64,000 nucleotides of DNA from Ceratopteris richardii (lineage: Eukaryota > Streptophyta > Polypodiopsida > Polypodiales > Pteridaceae), in NCBI GenBank assembly GCA_020310875.1, contig CM035439.1, forward strand, positions 142,236,139 to 142,300,138. The letters run 5' to 3'. A program made the position numbers and the translations under genes. The stretch's first letter is position 1, and the number at the start of each line of letters is the position of its first letter. Positions 63,300 through 64,000 of this stretch are shown here, piece by piece. The notes under the pieces were generated by a model, which was not told where the DNA came from, ran no database searches, and saw only the letters and a program-made list of their open reading frames with translations.

Positions 63300-63695
63300 T
63301 TGAGTATCATGTATCGTGATTGTCGTGTATCACGATACTGAGGTATCGTGTATCGTGACATCCAGTGTATCATGTATCATGGCCACTCAGATATCGTGTA
63401 TCGTGATACTAAAGTATCATGTATCATTTGAGTTCAAAGTATCATGTATCATTTGAGTTCAAAGTATCGTATATCATCTGAGCTCAAAGTATCGTGTATC
63501 ATCTGAGTTCAAAGTATCATGTATCATTTGAGTTTGAAGTATCATGTATCATTTGAGTTCCAAGTATCGTGTATCATGAATTCCTCATGTATCATGTATC
63601 GTGAGCTCCTATGTATCGTGTATCGTTTTAACCCTGTATCATGATCCGTGAAGTATTGTGTATCGTGGGAGGCAAAGTATCGTGTATCGTGGAAA
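63300..63695. repeat. TATCGTG / TATCATG array (element D leader)
   Basis: Many GTATCGTGTATCGTG and AGTATCATGTATCAT words, with a recurring unit of about 28 bp that includes TTTGAGTTCAAAG. CG steps are largely TG or CA here compared with the CGCG-rich array of C. Confidence 0.85.
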
Positions 63696-63806
63696 ACAGT
63701 AACCAATTGAACACTCTAGGAAAGGAGAACCTAATTTGGGCTAAGTCAACTCTTAGAATAAATTCAAATTTGAGAGACCCACAAAACTGACTTAGGTATT
63801 CAATGG

Positions 63807-64000
63807 ATGAACCTACGCTCAGGATGCGTCCTTGGAAGCCGATGTAGTGTTATATCATCAGAAGGAAGTGTAAACTTACCTAGTGCCGATTCCCATAATT
63901 CGGACACCTCTAGTGATTCAAACAAAGAAGCTAGAATGGCCTCGAAGGATATGCATAGTTCAGTGCCTTTGGTAGGATTTATGTCCATCATTGAAGGAGA
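63807..64000 (+). CDS. gag: Element D gag, N-terminal fragment (cut by window end)
   Basis: The frame from ATG 63807 is open to the last base. It starts MNLRSGCVLGSR and continues with DTSSDSNKEARMASKDM, matching element C (MNLRSGRVLSSR, then ETSSDSEEELHMASEDM). The start was chosen by this alignment; another ATG at 63803 is in a different frame. Too little is present to judge intactness. Confidence 0.82.
   Translation, partial: MNLRSGCVLGSRCSVISSEGSVNLPSADSHNSDTSSDSNKEARMASKDMHSSVPLVGFMSIIEG

Larger units (their letters stand above)
62773..64000 (+). mobile_element. Ty3/gypsy element D, 5' end (runs off window)
   Basis: Primer site, leader and the first 65 codons of gag of an element of the same family as C. 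The leader's first 270 bp are nearly identical to C (47578-47860). It then differs: it has an inverted insert (about 63134-63285) and a TATCGTG-type array. The element continues past 64000. Confidence 0.88.

Overview
The window is plant nuclear DNA made almost entirely of LTR retrotransposons. The evidence is TGGTATCAGAGC primer sites complementary to initiator-Met tRNA beside Ty1/copia genes, TGGCGCCGTTGCCGGGGA-type sites complementary to tRNA-Asp beside Ty3/gypsy genes, nested insertions with 5-bp target duplications, and no recognisable host gene. The degree of nesting suggests a large, repeat-rich land-plant genome. The species cannot be named from sequence alone.

Layout. 1-590 is unassigned. 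591-5388 is a decayed, truncated gypsy copy (gag to RT). 5389-7696 holds LTR-like DNA and a collapsed copia element. 7697-9330 holds a minus-strand copia pol scrap and a gypsy-like gag scrap. 9430-11060 is a copia gag pseudogene split by a 657-bp solo LTR with matching ATCTT duplications. 11787-24545 is a gypsy LTR ('F') split by a copia element ('copia A', 12186-24061), which is itself split by a 6.05-kb non-coding LTR element (16129-22181, CAAAT duplications). The F leader continues to 31411 and is interrupted by a minus-strand copia element ('copia H', 24606-30587). 31412-32613 is an inverted gypsy 3' end ('G').

From 32673 to the end lies a head-to-tail gypsy array that shares LTRs: the 3' end of element E, an LTR, complete element C, a second LTR, and the start of element D. 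The first shared LTR was later split by the youngest element, B (33677-47130, LTRs about 1% different, GCAAG duplications).

Elements B and C are the most interesting part. Both encode gag with unusual CX2CX3HX4C knuckles, protease, RT, RNase H, two tandem integrase-type H2C2 zinc modules of identical spacing, the integrase core, a second aspartic-protease-like domain AFTER integrase, and a tail with four ordered Trp-(Val/Ile)-(Pro/Arg)-Lys motifs. C also carries a downstream ORF3 (globular domain, long coiled coil, very basic C-terminus) just after good splice-acceptor-like sequence. Their leaders hold different repeat arrays built on the same palindromic core, ATCGCGAT. B and C are both broken by stops and indels, and C has lost an RT catalytic aspartate, so neither looks autonomous today.
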